Source: Leptospira levettii (lineage in GTDB: Bacteria > Spirochaetota > Leptospiria > Leptospirales > Leptospiraceae). From it: 64,000 nt of DNA. Position numbers and translations under genes: made by a program. The stretch is taken from assembly GCF_002812085.1 (NCBI RefSeq), contig NZ_NPDM01000002.1:496001-560000 (forward strand). Direction: 5' to 3'. This document shows, piece by piece, positions 63,336 to 64,000 of the stretch. The notes beneath the pieces were generated by a model, which made no database searches, had not been told where the DNA came from, and saw nothing but the letters and a program-made list of their open reading frames with translations. The first letter of the stretch is position 1, and the number at the start of each line of letters is the position of its first letter.

Positions 63336-64000
63336 GTTTACCCTCTTTTTTTCCAAAGAAAAAAGGTCTTAAGTTCAAGTGGTGAATTCCCATTCGGTTC
63401 ACAGAAAGTTCCATAAACAAACGAGATAAAAATAAGGATGTGAAAAGTGTTGTTACAATTCCCCAACAAAGTGTGATCGCAAAACCTTTGATAGGTCCAT
63501 TTCCAAGTCGGATCATTAGAATTCCTGCAATGAGGGTTGTAACGTTTGCATCCATAATGGTCCAGAAGGCATTTTCAAAACCCCTCGTGACAGCAATGGA
63601 CAATGCCCTTCCTTCTTCGATTTCTTCCCGTATCCTTTCATAAATGATTACGTTTGCATCTACAGCCATACCAGCTGTTAAGATAATCCCCGCAATCCCA
63701 GGAAGGGTAAGAGTAAAATCCATGAGAGTTAATAGAGCCGCAAGGATGATGATATTCACAAGTAAGGAAAGATCAGCAATAAACCCACCTAACCGGTAGT
63801 AGAAGATCATATAAACCATCACTAAGAAAAATCCAATCGCAACCGCTTTTACACCGACTTCAATGGATTCAATCCCAAGAGTTGGTCCAATAAAACGCAT
63901 TTCTAAAACGGAAAGAGGAATCGGAAGAGCACCTTCTGAAATCACGTTTGCCAATCGAATGGCTTCTTGTTCCGAAAAACTGCCAGAAATTTCTGCACGC
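63328..64000 (-). CDS. secD: protein-export membrane protein SecD, N-terminal part outside window
   Basis: The frame stays open to the right edge (EISGSFSEQEAIRLANVI is the usual region before the transmembrane part). Visible: the last four transmembrane helices with AGMAVDANVIIYERIREEI and GNGPIKGFAITLCWG. It works with SecF. Confidence 0.92.
   Translation of the reverse strand, partial: RAEISGSFSEQEAIRLANVISEGALPIPLSVLEMRFIGPTLGIESIEVGVKAVAIGFFLVMVYMIFYYRLGGFIADLSLLVNIIILAALLTLMDFTLTLPGIAGIILTAGMAVDANVIIYERIREEIEEGRALSIAVTRGFENAFWTIMDANVTTLIAGILMIRLGNGPIKGFAITLCWGIVTTLFTSLFLSRLFMELSVNRMGIHHLNLRPFFFGKKEGKHA

Overview
The window looks like chromosomal DNA of a spirochaete of the genus Leptospira, more likely a saprophytic species than a pathogen. 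I infer this from the AT-rich coding style, the many small lipoproteins and Cys-rich secreted proteins, a short SMC, a bactofilin next to a LysM/M23 peptidase, and the mix of PilZ, cyclic-nucleotide and SpoIIE-type signalling proteins. No database search was possible, so the species is not claimed.

Layout. Bases 1-4245 hold the 3' part of an FG-GAP repeat lipoprotein and four small exported proteins of unknown function. Bases 4621-21773 are an integrated 17 kb element in the 3' end of a tRNA-Leu gene: 19-bp direct repeats mark both ends, and an intact tRNA-Leu remains on the right. Bases 21954-64000 are ordinary chromosome: cNMP-binding and PilZ proteins, ispD, lysA, a class A penicillin-binding protein, bactofilin plus M23 peptidase, transglutaminase, AraC regulator, malQ, class I aldolase, a two-component system, a SpoIIE phosphatase, glnA with a sigma-54 promoter, tRNA-Met(CAU), smc, plsY-der-smpB, a large AAA ATPase, aminotransferase, prepilin peptidase, pdxH, ribBA, ribD-ribE and secD-secF.

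The element is the most interesting part. From left to right it carries a tyrosine recombinase, a small zinc-ribbon protein, a replication ATPase with a DnaA-domain-I-like N-terminus fused to a VirE-like helicase, and small early genes. A long co-directional block of overlapping genes (8162-17837) follows and looks like virion and lysis genes. It has no terminase, portal, tail tube, tape measure or baseplate gene. It does have a 270-residue protein made of two similar halves (a candidate double jelly-roll capsid protein) between two other beta-rich proteins, several small proteins with C-terminal membrane anchors, a receptor-binding fibre ending in Asp-box beta-propeller repeats, and a lysis module (L,D-transpeptidase-fold enzyme, holin-like protein, membrane-anchored peptidoglycan-binding protein, unimolecular-spanin-like lipoprotein). 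I read it as a prophage of a non-tailed, probably membrane-containing virus. No packaging ATPase was found, so it could use a different packaging route, be defective, or be a satellite.

The right third of the element holds a divergent control region with a well-formed promoter, operator-like repeats and helically phased iterons, a BrnT-like toxin/antitoxin candidate, and minus-strand genes of unknown function. A 33-bp inverted repeat (7198-7230 and 21418-21450) brackets the structural and regulatory genes. In the excised circle it would equally bracket the integrase-replicase module.
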